The notes beneath the pieces are model-generated. The model saw nothing but the letters and a program-made list of their open reading frames with translations, ran no database searches and was not told the origin of the DNA. The translations under genes were made by a program, and so were the position numbers. 64,000 nt of DNA from Bostrychus sinensis (taxonomy: Eukaryota; Chordata; Actinopteri; Gobiiformes; Eleotridae): contig CM036251.1 of NCBI GenBank assembly GCA_020698575.1, positions 9,836,288-9,900,287 of the forward strand. The letters are read 5' to 3'. Below, piece by piece: positions 1-10,215 of the stretch; position 1 is the first letter of the stretch, and the number at the start of each line of letters is the position of its first letter.

Positions 1-854
1 GCCGTGGTGTTCAGGGGCCCATTACTGATGTTATAATCAAGTCATATCAAATCAATGGCTTCTGCAGATCGTCTCCAGGCCTGCTCATTTAATGCTGCCA
101 TGGGCTTTTAATGAGGCGGTCATTGTAGTGAAAGGCAAGTCGCGATGTGATTTTAATAGGCTCAGTACGGTCCAGTGGCGAGGGAAAACAACTATTGCAT
201 TAGGATTTTGTGTAATTTAAGTAAGCGCCGGAGCTTGGAGTTTACCCTTGTAGGACATGCTGACGGACACAGTCGTCTTTCAGTGCAGTACTGCAAAAGT
301 CTTAGACAGGTAAACTTTTGCTTAGTGCTGTAGTGATGATGGCTTGTCGTCTTGCTATGTAGGTAAGGTATTGGGAATAACCTTTCCCTTGATTTGTTGT
401 GTGTATGTAAACCTTTTTTGCTGGTGAAAATGAGAAGTATTCAGCTATACAAGGCAGTGAGATCTTGAGTTGGGCTCACAAGGCACACACGAGGCACATG
501 GGTATTAGCGCTCAATCGAAATGAGAAAAGATGAGGAAGGAGGAAGGAATGGAAGGAGGTTGTTTGGGATTTCTCCTTGCCATCGTTCTTTATTATTTCA
601 AGTCTCTGGGCCTTAAAGCTGGCTACCTCAGGCACTGCAATTATAGGAACAGTAAAGATGAAAGGTCACAGCTGTTAGCGGAAGAGAAGGCAGAGATGAG
701 ACAGAGAGAGGAGGAAAATTCCCATCTAAAAAGCTTTACATTTCCAAGAACACAGGACAAATATAATGGCATATAAGTGCTGCAGAAAGGCGTGTTGACT
801 TGGCATAGAGTTAGAAAGCTACTGGGCTTTGAGAAGCAAGCATTTGCCAGCAAA
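1..854. other. Non-coding stretch, no gene seen
   Basis: The first 250 bases are complex, fairly GC-rich and not repeat-like, so they could be single-copy regulatory DNA, but nothing proves it. The rest is AT-rich with scattered purine runs. Open frames here are under 90 codons and show no family resemblance. Confidence 0.4.
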
Positions 855-1094
855 GGCACATTTCCACTAGGGCAGCGCAGGTTGGGGCAGTACAAAGGTG
901 TTTCCACTTCTCAAAGCGAGGCAAACCCATAGAGCGTACTGTACTGTCCGATTTTTGAGAGCCCCTGGCGAGGCCTTTAGAAAGCTTTGGAAAAGGTGGA
1001 GTGTAAAGGAAACACTAGCCAAACCAAAGAAAAAAACAATCAAACTGGCCTGAGCTAGCATGACCCGTACTGTACCCCCCAGTGGAAATGCACC
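855..1094. mobile_element. Short TIR-bounded non-autonomous DNA element (TTTCCACT family)
   Basis: The left end reads GGCACATTTCCACTAGGGC. The right end is its inverted partner, with AGTGGAAATGCACC at about 1080-1093. The interior (about 240 bp) has no coding potential. The same inverted motif bounds the larger element at 42842-44072, so both probably belong to one non-autonomous DNA transposon family. A PIF/Harbinger-like assignment is only a guess, because I cannot fix a target duplication. Confidence 0.5.
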
Positions 1095-1250
1095 TTAACC
1101 TGCACAGTGGTATATATTTTCAATAAGCACCATTTCTAATATACTTTTATACAACCTAATGTACATTCATGTGTTTCATGTGGTAATGTTAATTACAGAG
1201 TCAAAGTTGATTAAGATAAAATTATACATACGCTTTTGCGTTATAAAAAG

Positions 1251-1517
1251 GCGGCAGTAGCACAGTTGGTAGGTTGGCAGTTTGAGCCCTGCTGCCAGCA
1301 TTGCATACTGTTGTTGTGTCCTTGGGCAATACACTTCAACTCGGCTCTATGTGAGAGTGTGAGAGTGTGTGTTTGGTGGTGGTTGGGGGGCCGTTAGTGC
1401 AGAATGGAAGAAGTAGCTCACCACCACAGCGTGTGGTGAGTGAATGAATAATGCACCAAATTGAAAAGTGTCTTTGAGTGTACAAAAACACCGCTAGATA
1501 AGTCTGATGCATTATAA
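1251..1517 (+). mobile_element. tRNA-derived SINE (V-SINE-like)
   Basis: The head looks like a tRNA: an A-box-like TAGCACAGTTGG near 1258 and a weak B box AGTTTGAGCCC near 1279. It continues with TGTCCTTGGGCAA, a motif shared by the SINEs at 1879, 22480 and 22746. The 3' part near 1467-1512 resembles the fish SINE tail GAAAAGCGCTATATAA..CATTAT in decayed form. This is a pol III-type retroposon, long inactive. Confidence 0.65.
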
Positions 1518-1626
1518 TTATGAAATGTAGTGACAATATAGAAATGAAGGAGAATTGCATCAAGAAATATCAAAAGAACATTATTCCTATACTGTTTGAG
1601 CAATATGAAAAGTGGGCTAAAGCTCA

Positions 1627-1751
1627 TCTACAACTACTACTACAACGACTAACTACTACTACTACTAGTACTACCTACTACCTACTACTACCACTACTGC
1701 TACTACTACTACAAGTACTACTACAAGTAATACTACAACTACTACTACTAC
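1627..1751 (+). repeat. Imperfect (CTA)n trinucleotide microsatellite
   Basis: About 125 bp of CTA/ACT triplets with interruptions. It keeps a frame open by chance, giving a leucine-rich peptide that is not a gene. Confidence 0.9.
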
Positions 1752-1878
1752 AAAATATTAATTCACACTGTATTATGGTAATGCTTTTATTTATTTAATT
1801 AGTGTAAGCTAAATATTTAAAAGCAAAGAATTTATAATAATAAACTTTTTGCCAATGCATTTTCATATACTATACACA

Positions 1879-2090
1879 GGGGCAACAGTGGCACAGTAGG
1901 TTTGCCCAGGTTTAAGCCTTGCTCAATGCGCAAACTGTCGCTGTGTCCCTGGGCAAGACACTTCACTCATATTGGCTATTCCACAGGAAGGGCATCCAGT
2001 GTAAAAACCCTGCCAAATCACCAAACAACTGGTTTGCTGTGGTAAATAATAAAGGACGAGGACTTTTGGAGATCACCAAGTCAACAAAAG
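1879..2090 (+). mobile_element. Composite SINE remnant: tRNA-like head joined to repeat-A segment
   Basis: The first part (1879-1963) has the SINE head, with CAGTGGCACAGTAGG, a B-box-like CAGGTTTAAGCC and TGTCCCTGGGCAAGACACTT. From about 1979 it runs into GGAAGGGCATCCAGTG, the reverse complement of the repeat-A core found at 3228, 28826, 49505 and 55495. The junction could be an ancient chimera or the true full-length structure of the family. Confidence 0.5.
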
Positions 2091-3227
2091 ACCACCAGCA
2101 GGAACACAGCCACACGAAAAGAGCTTTTAACATTGTCAAAAGGAAGAGCCTGACCCTATGCAGCCAGTCAAAACATTTAGCTGTAATCAAGGCAGTGTTT
2201 GGCTTCTACATACTCTAAAAACATAGATCATGACCTAAAATCTATAGTGGCAGTCTGTAAAAATCTGTGTATTGATGTATTCACAGATATAAAGCCTACA
2301 TATTGAATTGAATTATTACTCAGCTCCAAGTGAGTGGATGCCAACATAAGACTTGATTGCCAAGAGCTCCTAAAGGAAGTGACCCATAACATTACAGGTT
2401 TCTTTTAATGCCCCACAATAAGGAAGTGTTTTAGTCTGGCATTACACAACTTAAGTAAAAATGAACAGCAATGCCACACAATTGAAAGTAGAAGCTGGTT
2501 AGTGCACAAGGTTAATAATATCCTCCTCCGCTCCACAGCTCAAATCTGTCGAAGTTGTCTTTGGCCGCACGGAGGTAATTTACAAGGGGTCAAAAGGGTA
2601 AAGGCAGAGGTGGTGCCATTGATTCGCACATTTTTAATCTCTGCCAATTTTCAATCCTGTCCAGTGAATTAGTGCCTTTGCGCCTACAGAAGACCAAACA
2701 AGTTGAGTAGGCATGGCCAACCACACCACAGCAAGGATCAGCTCACAATAACCTCAATCAGAAACACCAGCGTCTGATGTTATCAAAGAGGTTTAGATCA
2801 ATACTAAAAAAAAAAAAACATAATTTTTTTTAGTGTAAATTAAATGCAGTGGAAAAAACATGTATACGCAGAAACATGTCAAATTTAATAGTATTTGAAA
2901 GAAATGCGCATTTGAACTGTTTATCTTTGGCTTGACTGGCACAAAAAGGTCACTGGCTTTGGCCCCTTGTGGATGAAGAAAATGAATATGATAAAGTGTC
3001 TGGAAAAGCTTGGAAAATCAAACCTTCATTATGTCTATTATCCTTCTTGTTCCCACAACCCTCCCCCCAAAGTGGACCAACAGAGCACTGATGATGGAGA
3101 GAGCCCTCCATGTTTGTTTTTGCTGCACACAATGCTGCATGCAAATCTTAGATGCAACATTGCTGCTAGATGCTGCCAAAAACTACACAATGAACTCTAA
3201 ATCTTCTTATTTTCTTTCTGCTCTTTC
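2091..3227. other. Non-coding stretch; possible conserved block near 2480-2790
   Basis: No gene seen. Positions 2480-2790 are complex and non-repetitive, with TTAATAAT and TCAATCA motifs, and read more like single-copy regulatory DNA than decayed transposon. An A-tract lies at about 2806-2818. Small open frames at 2950-3300 overlap in several frames and look random. Confidence 0.3.
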
Positions 3228-3357
3228 TCTTCTGGGGTCACCACAGCCAACTATCTGTCGTCTACTGTCCAGTGATTGCACCAAATGCCCTTCCTGACAC
3301 CAGGCTTGAGACCAGCACAAAGAGTACACTAGCTCATGACCCCTTGTGGCTGGATTA
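3228..3357 (+). repeat. Interspersed repeat A, copy
   Basis: It carries TCTGGGGTCACCACAGC, then ATGCCCTTCCTGACACCAGG, then ACCCCTTGTGGCTGGATTA. The same ordered motifs occur in at least nine other places in this window, in both orientations. I take it as the body of a SINE-like retroposon family. Confidence 0.65.
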
Positions 3358-4669
3358 AGACACCGCACCTTCTTTATAATTGTCTTTAATTTTGTCTAAT
3401 TAAGACAGAGTAGACAGTCTTCCATAAGAGAAACACTTGTATTTCTCAGCTGTCTGTCTGGCACCATCTTTTATGAATATGTATTGTTTTACAGCTGGTG
3501 AACGTGTAGATCACTATACTACACTTCAAAAACAGCAGACTTTAACACTCAACGCTAAGAGACAAATTTGCACTGCGTCTTGTTATCACTGCTGAATGTT
3601 TGTCAATGTGGGGCTTTTGTCTTTACAAAATGCTCTGATCTAACCGATGAACATTTTTGTTACTATGCATTTATAGTTAGGCTAAATTGAATATCTTTGA
3701 TAATAAACAATATTCCTGTTTTTAGTGGTGTATAGCTGATCTGCAGGTCACTGTTAAGATTTAGGAGTGTTTAACCAAAGACATCAACTTCACTCACTAA
3801 AAGAACAAATTATTAATTTTAGTAGATGGTTTACTATTCTGAGATATTAAGTAATATATGGAATGCCTGCATTCATACTTTGCCTGTAACATATCCATAA
3901 TACGTCTGTGAAGACTCTCACTCATCCAGGGGAACTGCATCTCAACAAAAGGTTCGAAAGCAGTCATCTGGACTTGAATTTTTAAAGTTGAAGACATTTC
4001 ACCTCTTATCTAAGAGCCTTTCTCAATTCTGAAATTGAACTGGTAAGAGCGATGGTTCATATGCTCCTAAGAAGGAGGAGTTATAGAACTGAAACTAACT
4101 TCTATTTGTTCAGGAGGCCACTCAGGCTATTCATAGTCTCCTGCTAACCTCTGCTTACCCATTTACAACACTGAGAGGTTTGTACACAAATAAACCACAG
4201 CTTAACATCAGTGAGCATAGACATGTTATACCTCGTTGGAAAGCTTTGGTTCTCTGTAGTCACTACATTCATTTTACAGACAGAATGTGCATCTGAGCAT
4301 AATTACTTGAGATTTGCATGTAGCCTACAGCAGCTAACATAATTAGCAACAGTACTCCTCAGTGTTTTATCGAATGACAATTAATGCTACTTGAGATGCA
4401 GCTCTATCATTTGTTTTTGTTATTACTTTAGTTTGTCATAGAGAACCATTTCAGGTTTATTGCCAACTTGTTTTGTAGCTCTGCTGTTAGGTGCGTCCCA
4501 CTGCATGTACAGATTGGCCTGTGTGGCATCCTTAGCACAGAGCTCTTTCTGCTTTTCTGATTGTATGATCAGATGTGTATTTTTTAAAATTGTGTATAAA
4601 TCAGCTGTACCATTGTTAGCAGTAAAACTAATATTTGATTTAAGCGTGTTTACCTCATATCTTGGCACA
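3358..4669. other. Non-coding stretch, nothing assignable
   Basis: AT-rich unique-looking sequence with no gene, no long tandem repeat and no clear terminal repeats. Short runs such as the palindrome-rich area near 3900-4060 are unremarkable. Confidence 0.35.
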
Positions 4670-5062
4670 TATCCATCCATCCATCCATCCATCTTTTTCC
4701 GCTTTATCCAGGGCCAGGTCGTGGGGGCGCCGGGAGGTGGTGGTGGGCGGTGGGGGGTCTCCAGTGCGTCTTAGGTCTTCCCCAGGGCCTCCTCCCGGTG
4801 GGACATGCCTGGAACAGCTCCCCAGGAAGATGACCAGGAGGCATCCGGAACAGATGCCCGAGCCACCTCAGCTGGCTCCTCTCGATGTGGAGGAGCAGCA
4901 GCTCTACTCTGAGCTCCTCCCATGTAACTGAGCTCCTCACCCTATTTCTAAGGGAGCACCTAGCCACCCTGCGGAGGAAACTCATTTTGGCTGCTTGTAT
5001 CCGGGACCTTGTCCTTTTGGTCATGACCCAAAGCTCATGACCATAAGTGGCACATATGTGGT
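4670..5062 (-). pseudogene. 3' end of RTE-type (Rex3-like) non-LTR retrotransposon
   Basis: On the minus strand an open frame of about 120 codons reads YGHELWVMT, RVRSSVTWEEL, SQLRWLGHLFRMPPG and GRRPWGRPKTHWR. This is the region C-terminal to the reverse transcriptase typical of RTE-clade elements, whose usual wording is close to LRWxGHxxRMPPGRLP. The 3' end terminates in a (GATG)n tail, seen as CCAT repeats at about 4672-4694, which is characteristic of Rex3. The copy is truncated: catalytic reverse transcriptase and endonuclease domains are absent. It is not a host gene. Confidence 0.8.
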
Positions 5063-5940
5063 TCATTATTATGAAATATAAAAAAATATATATTGCTCAT
5101 AGCACTGTGGGATTGGTAAATGCGAAAATAGATGAGAAATCCAAAAACAGAAACAAGCCTTTATCCAATTACTATTTTATATTATTATAAATCAAAACTC
5201 AAAAACAAAAAAATGAAAACCTTGAGTGCTGTATTTTTCATTTTTCTGAGTTGTTTGACCTGGAAGTGTGCTTCCGGAAAACACCAGCCTTGCTCAAGCG
5301 CTGGATGCAGGCAGCATAGTTTTGTGTGCAGCTGTTTCAGGGCAGTAGGCCACAAACAGGTGAGGGGGTGGGGCGTGTGCCTCAGTGATTTGCTCCACTG
5401 ACTACTGTCCTGTCTGCCTTTTAGACTGAGCAGCATTTAGCCAGTTGTACACTTTGCACCCTCAAACCTTTCACATGAGCTAGTTTTGGATTTGTTCTTA
5501 CAAACAAGTAGTGGACACGCAGTTGTTGTGTGGTGCGCCACAGCCCACAGATCGCTCTACACAGTGTGCCAATGTTACCCCTGCATCAGTGAAGGCTGCA
5601 CATAAGAGAAATCATCTGCTGTGTGCCCTTGAGCTCTCTGGCAGGGAATCCCCCCGTTTTGCGCCATTTCTGGTTCAGCCTCCTTGGCCCAATCCTGTCT
5701 GGTTCACCTCCTGAGCAAAGCTCCAGAAGATCTGGCCCCAAATGTTTTTGTAAATTCTTTACCATTGTGAGATATGAGGATTTTTATTAGGGCATTTACC
5801 CCTGAACTAGACAATCTTCAAGTTTGAGTCAAGGTCTGGCCACTGTTTCTTTGCCATTGCGTGATAAGACCATTGCCTTGGCAGAAGCCTCGCTCTCTGA
5901 GTGCTCTGAGTGCTTTTGTATGTTTTTGTACATTAATACA
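5063..5940. other. Non-coding stretch, no gene seen
   Basis: Mixed unique-looking sequence. Open frames at 5132-5436 lie on both strands over the same bases, with no recognisable domain. The block 5230-5720 is moderately GC-rich and unassigned. Confidence 0.3.
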
Positions 5941-6662
5941 TAGGGGTGTAACAATACATTTTTGCAACAATACAATATGTATCGATTTCACTATTTTTGA
6001 CACGATTCAAGAACAATATTTGCTGATTTAGAAGGATTCAGTTTGATTCAACACCTTCATATCAGCACAATTTTCTTTCCCTAAAATCATGCCTGGGGTT
6101 GATTTATTTATTTTTTTATTTAAAGGTAGTTTATTTTAAAGGTAGCCTACTATAATATATACTGGTTTAAAAATGGTACTGCAGTCTAAATAAAAAAAAA
6201 AGGTCTCTTTGCTGATTGGACGATTAGCAATGCAGTTTTAGAACCAAAACAAAAATGTAAACAAAAATAACTTGGCCGTCATGTAAAACACATTTTTAAT
6301 GTGTGTTTAATTTGTACCAGTGTTATCAGTAAAACTAATATTTGATTTGTTGTTTCCCTTGGGACACATGTAAGTATTTTTTTATAAAATATAAAAAAAT
6401 ATATATACTGCTCATAGCATCTTTAATTAAAAACTGAAAAATTACATCCAAAAAGACATATGTGGTTTTATTTTAACATGCAAATTTCTAATATTGATAT
6501 TTTCGATATTATGTATTCTTTTCCTTGTATATTGATATACACTTCCTAGAAAACAATACAATTTAATATAAGGTAATGTGTATCAATATAGTTTAGTTGT
6601 ATTGTACGAATAAAAAAACAACAACAATACAATGATATAGTTACTGTATCGTTACGCCCCTA
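5941..6662. mobile_element. hAT-like non-autonomous element (GGGGTGTAAC family), copy 1
   Basis: The left terminus TAGGGGTGTAACAATACA is mirrored by the right terminus TGTATCGTTACGCCCCTA. The interior is AT-rich and noncoding. The subterminal TTGTATTGTT..TATATTGATA pattern recurs in copies at 35389 and 61679. The flanks match at only 5 of 8 bases, so the target duplication is unclear and superfamily assignment rests on the terminus style. Confidence 0.65.
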
Positions 6663-7261
6663 TACACCGTTCTTTGTTTATAGCCTTTCTTAAAAGCTTA
6701 AGACTTTAGCACAGTACTTACCTAAAGGACAGTTTTGGATGTCTCTATATGAAAAGGATGTACTGCGTGTACTCAGACACTTTACTTGTAGTTGATAGAT
6801 TTATGAATAGATAAAATAAAACCTGTTAAGAGTTCTTTGGGGACATTTTCATCAGACCGTGGTCACTTCTTTAATTAAAGTTTCAATAGAGTGTCATTCA
6901 GGTGATTGGACTGCAGTTAAATACGCCCCAGTGTCAATATTATTATTGTAGAGCATATCCCAGATGTAATTTTCCATTTGTGCTATGTCATGCAATATTA
7001 TCAAATGAAAAGTATGGATCGAGCCATTAGCGTCAAGCATTTCACTTAACAAATGATTTCTTCTAAATGACTATTGATCACAGTAATTAAAGTGTATCAG
7101 CCTGCACTGGAGTTATCATTAGTGTCTCTTCAGTTTGTGTCATTTTAACATCTTGTACAGTGTAGTGCTTATGTGTTCGTCATTGACCCCCGAATGGGCT
7201 TTGCCCATTGACTTCCATTCATTCTGAGCAATTATAAGTATGTGAATTCATACCTGAGTTA
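6663..7261. other. Non-coding; possible conserved regulatory block 6840-7150
   Basis: No gene. Positions 6840-7150 are complex and contain several homeodomain-type cores (TTAATTAAAG, CAGTAATTAAAG, TATCATTAG) without tandem structure. This looks like distal enhancer DNA, but conservation cannot be judged from one sequence. Confidence 0.3.
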
Positions 7262-8383
7262 TATACAAAGGCAAGCAAAAGTATGTACCCCCCGTTAGCA
7301 TTTTTCCTTTATTGTTGCCTCACAACCTGGAATTTAAATGGATCATGTCAGTCACTTTACATCACATGACAACAAAAAAATTATTATGAAGCAAACTAGA
7401 AATATGACAGAAAAACAGGAAAACTTGAGTGTGCAAAAGTATGTACCCCCTTTTTAAAGCGGTTCCTAAATGAGACCTGGTGTTACTCACCCTCAGAAGT
7501 CACAGAAATAGTTATATAAGTTTGGCCTGGCTGCAATTCAACTGTGATAATGCCACAAAACACAATTTAATTCATCATTACCATATGTAAAAGATAAGGA
7601 ACCACACCAAACCTGCCTAAAGAGGACCATCCAAAACTCACAAACCGGGCAAGGAGTGCATTCATCAGAGAAGCAACAATAAGACCAAAGGTGACCCTGA
7701 AAGATCTGCAGAGCTCCACAGCAGAGACTGTTGTATCTGTCCCAGGACCACTCTGAACCATACACTCCACAGCAGAGACTGTTGTATCTGTCCCAGGACC
7801 ACTCTGAACCATACACTCCACAGAGCTGGGCTGTGTGGAGGAGCGAGCAGAAGATAGCACAAACCTAGCTCCTGACTGTGGCCCCTGACTGTGGCCCCTC
7901 TCTAAAGTGAAGCCTGATGGTGGCAGTGTCCTGCTCTGGGGATATTTGTCATTGGTAGGGACTGGGACACTGCTCAGAACTGAAGGAATGAAGGATGGGG
8001 CTAAATACAGGACAATTTTTGAAGAAAATGACTCAAACTGTGCTGTACAATGCATCCAACCTGAAGGAGGTTGAGCTGTTTTAGATGAAGAATGAGCACA
8101 AATCCCAGTGATTTTATGAACCAAGCTCATAAACACTTATCCTAGAAAAGTTGGAGCTGAAAGTCCTTCAGGAGGTGGTTCTACAGAGGGGGTTTCTGTT
8201 TTTCTATCATATTTCTAAGTTGCCTCACAATAAAAAAAATATTTTGCATCTTTATAGTTGTTGTCATGTAATGTTAAGTGACTGACATAAACCTCACAAT
8301 GATCCATTTAAATTCCAGGTTGTAAGGCAACAATAACGGAAACATGCTAAGGGGGTAAATACTTTTTGCACCGCACTGTATAT
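7262..8383 (+). mobile_element. Tc1-like transposon, dead copy (family T1)
   Basis: Long inverted repeats of about 120 bp bound it. The left one includes TTAGCATTTTTCCTTTATTG and ACAACCTGGAATTTAAATGG; the right carries the complements and ends CACTGTATA. TA lies at both edges. The plus-strand interior (7520-8140) keeps transposase fragments: TNRARSAFIREAT in the DNA-binding half, and DGGSVLLWGYLS plus YRTIFEEND around the catalytic half. Stops and frameshifts interrupt these, and no QQDN...PDLNPIE segment survives, so part of the catalytic core is missing. The 189-codon minus-strand open frame is antisense to this remnant. A second copy in inverse orientation lies at 53780-54492. Confidence 0.85.
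7714..7815 (+). repeat. Exact 51-bp tandem duplication inside the Tc1 copy
   Basis: Two head-to-tail copies of a 51-bp unit starting CTCCACAGCAGAGACTG, followed by the first eight bases of a third. The period equals 17 codons, so reading frames on both strands repeat. The copies look identical, so the duplication is young relative to the transposon's decay. Confidence 0.9.
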
Positions 8384-9289
8384 ATCAAATACAGAACATT
8401 TTAAAATAAAATATTTGATTGCTCTGAATGCCTATTTAAAAAAAAAAAAAAAAAATCTCTCTTACTTTTAAGCTTAACTTGATTAACTATAAGTTGTTCT
8501 GACTGCTGGTGTGGGGAGGTCTGACAGTGAGCAGTGTTGTGCTTGGTTTCTAGTGACGCTTAATTCTGCTGCTTTGAATAAAGGCCACTGTCTCAGAACA
8601 CACACTGGTCTCTGAGCTGGTTCTGAGCTGATTTTGAGTTGGTCTCTGGGAGGATTAAGTTGTTTTCAGTCCATTCTGGCCTCACCCTGTTCCTTTTGTC
8701 GCTGTCTCTATCTCTTCTCTCTCCCTTGCATATCTCACTCCCTGTACCTGAATGTGTGGATTTGTTTGGCAGATTAGCATCGCATGTGAAGATTCACTGT
8801 CGACTTTTACTTTTACGCTACAGTAAATGCACCGCCCCAAAAAATTTACTTTACCGTGCCTCAAAACATGCGTTACTCCCTAGTTTCCCTGTAAATACGA
8901 GGCTTTTCTCTCCTGTGAGACAAATGATGAGGGGAAGGAGGAGCACACAGCTAAAATATTATTAATATAAATCTAAATAAAAATATGAAATGAGTATATT
9001 TTAAGAAAAAGCTGTAACTTATTCTTATATAGGCTGAATAAATGCATAAACTGTGTGTGGTCACAGTTGTGTTTCTGGGAAATTTGGATTTACTCAGTGG
9101 GTTTAGTTGGTTCTTATACTTCTTACTTGTGGGCTGCTACCATAACGTTAGCCTACCATCCTTTTGTTTTCTCTGTGTTGTTGCTGTCATGCAGCGCTGG
9201 TCCTCGCTGTGTCTGTGCGAGGTGTTGGCATCTGCTCTCCTGCGCTCACACACAGCAGCAGCTAAGTGAGAATGTCTTGTCTTTTATGA
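8384..9289. other. Non-coding stretch, no gene seen
   Basis: It contains an A-tract (8437-8455) and a pyrimidine-rich run near 8690-8735. Open frames at 8639-9269 overlap in several frames with no domain. Confidence 0.35.
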
Positions 9290-9592
9290 GTCCTAGATGC
9301 ATTGCCTGTCTGTCCTGGGAGAGGATCTCTCCTTCAATATGGGCTCCATAAGGTTTCTTCTTTTTTCCCGTAGCTGGGTTTTTTTAGGAGTTTTTCCTTA
9401 CCGAGAAGGAGGGTCTAAGGACAGGAGTGTCCTGGGTCTGTTTAGTTTAGTGTAGCTGTTGTTTGTGCTGATTGTGTGTTAAGTCTGATTGTGTGTTTAT
9501 GTTTGATCAACTGTTTGTGAAGCCCTTTGAGGCGACTTTTGTTGTGATATTGGGCTATACAAATAAAACTGAATTGAACTGAATTGAATTAT
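9290..9592 (+). mobile_element. LINE 3'-end repeat, copy 1
   Basis: It contains TCCTGGGAGAGGATC, GAGTTTTTCCTTACCGAGAA, GGAGGGTCTAAGGACAG and the tail ATTGGGCTATACAAATAAA followed by GAATTGAACTGAATTGAATT. This is a very common fish 3' end of an L2-like LINE or a SINE sharing its tail. Copies also lie at 25066 (minus) and 40441 (plus). Confidence 0.7.
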
Positions 9593-9599
9593 GAGAGAT

Positions 9600-9755
9600 G
9601 CGGTTGTGCGCACGTGTTTGACAGCATGGCATTTACTGCGACTACTCGGTATCGTTAAGAGCATCGTTAAGGCTGAAGCTTATTGGTCCACGTGACCGTC
9701 ATGACTAGACACTGGTGCTGTTTAAAAACTGGGTCTCGGTACCCATCCCTAATCA
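9600..9755 (-). mobile_element. Terminal fragment of a hAT-like element (GGGATGGGTACCG end)
   Basis: Read on the minus strand, the end is TTAGGGATGGGTACCGAGAC, a terminus I recognise from fish non-autonomous elements. The opposite terminus is not found. The LINE end at 9290-9592 may have disrupted it. Confidence 0.35.
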
Positions 9756-9884
9756 CATCTGATGAAAACCAGCGCTGTTCACGTTAAAGCTTTAAATGGT
9801 CCGTTGTGTATGGCGTTTCCATTACGTGTACCGTGACTCGTGAGACGCTGATGCACACTTTCTCTCTCTCTTTCTCTCTCTGAG

Positions 9885-10215
9885 TGTGGGGCTTGATTTG
9901 ATTCTTGGTCCGGCAAACACATGAACTCTCTGAGTGGAGTCTGCATGTCCTCCCTGTGTTACTGAGGGTCCTCTTCGGCTTCCAACCACTGTCCAAAGAC
10001 ATGCATGTGTTAGGAGATTTGGTGACTCTAAATTGCCCCAAGTGAATGAATGTGTGAGTGAATGGTTGTCTGTCTAGGTGTGTCTCTGTGTCAGCCCTGA
10101 GACTAGCTGGCCTCTATCCAGGGTGTGCCCCGCCTAAGACAAAATGTTACTGGGATAAGCTCCAGTACCAGTGACCCCTAATGGGAATAAGCAGTAGAAG
10201 ATGATTGAATGAAGG
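9885..10215 (+). mobile_element. tRNA-headed SINE (family S, 46302 type), plus strand
   Basis: Ordered motifs match the full copy at 46302-46690: a decayed B box near 9890, TGCATGTCCTCCCTGTGTTA, CCAAAGACATGCATGTGTTA, GGTGTGCCCCGCCTAAGAC, GGGATAAGCTCCAG and CCCCTAATGGGAATAAGCAG. The 5' end is missing. The tail is a degenerate GAATGAAGGAAT rather than clean GGAT repeats. Confidence 0.75.

Noticed and set aside
1520..1798. Leucine-rich 92-codon frame
   Set aside because: Product of the (CTA)n microsatellite.
4704..5066. 120-codon minus-strand frame as a host gene
   Set aside because: Its wording and GATG tail mark it as the truncated 3' end of an RTE/Rex3-like retrotransposon.
7567..8136. 189-codon minus-strand open frame
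   Set aside because: It lies antisense to the dead Tc1 transposase and includes the 51-bp duplication; no independent domain.
9290..9592. Poly(A)-signal-bearing 3' UTR of a host gene
   Set aside because: The same sequence recurs at 25066 and 40441, so it is a repeat tail.
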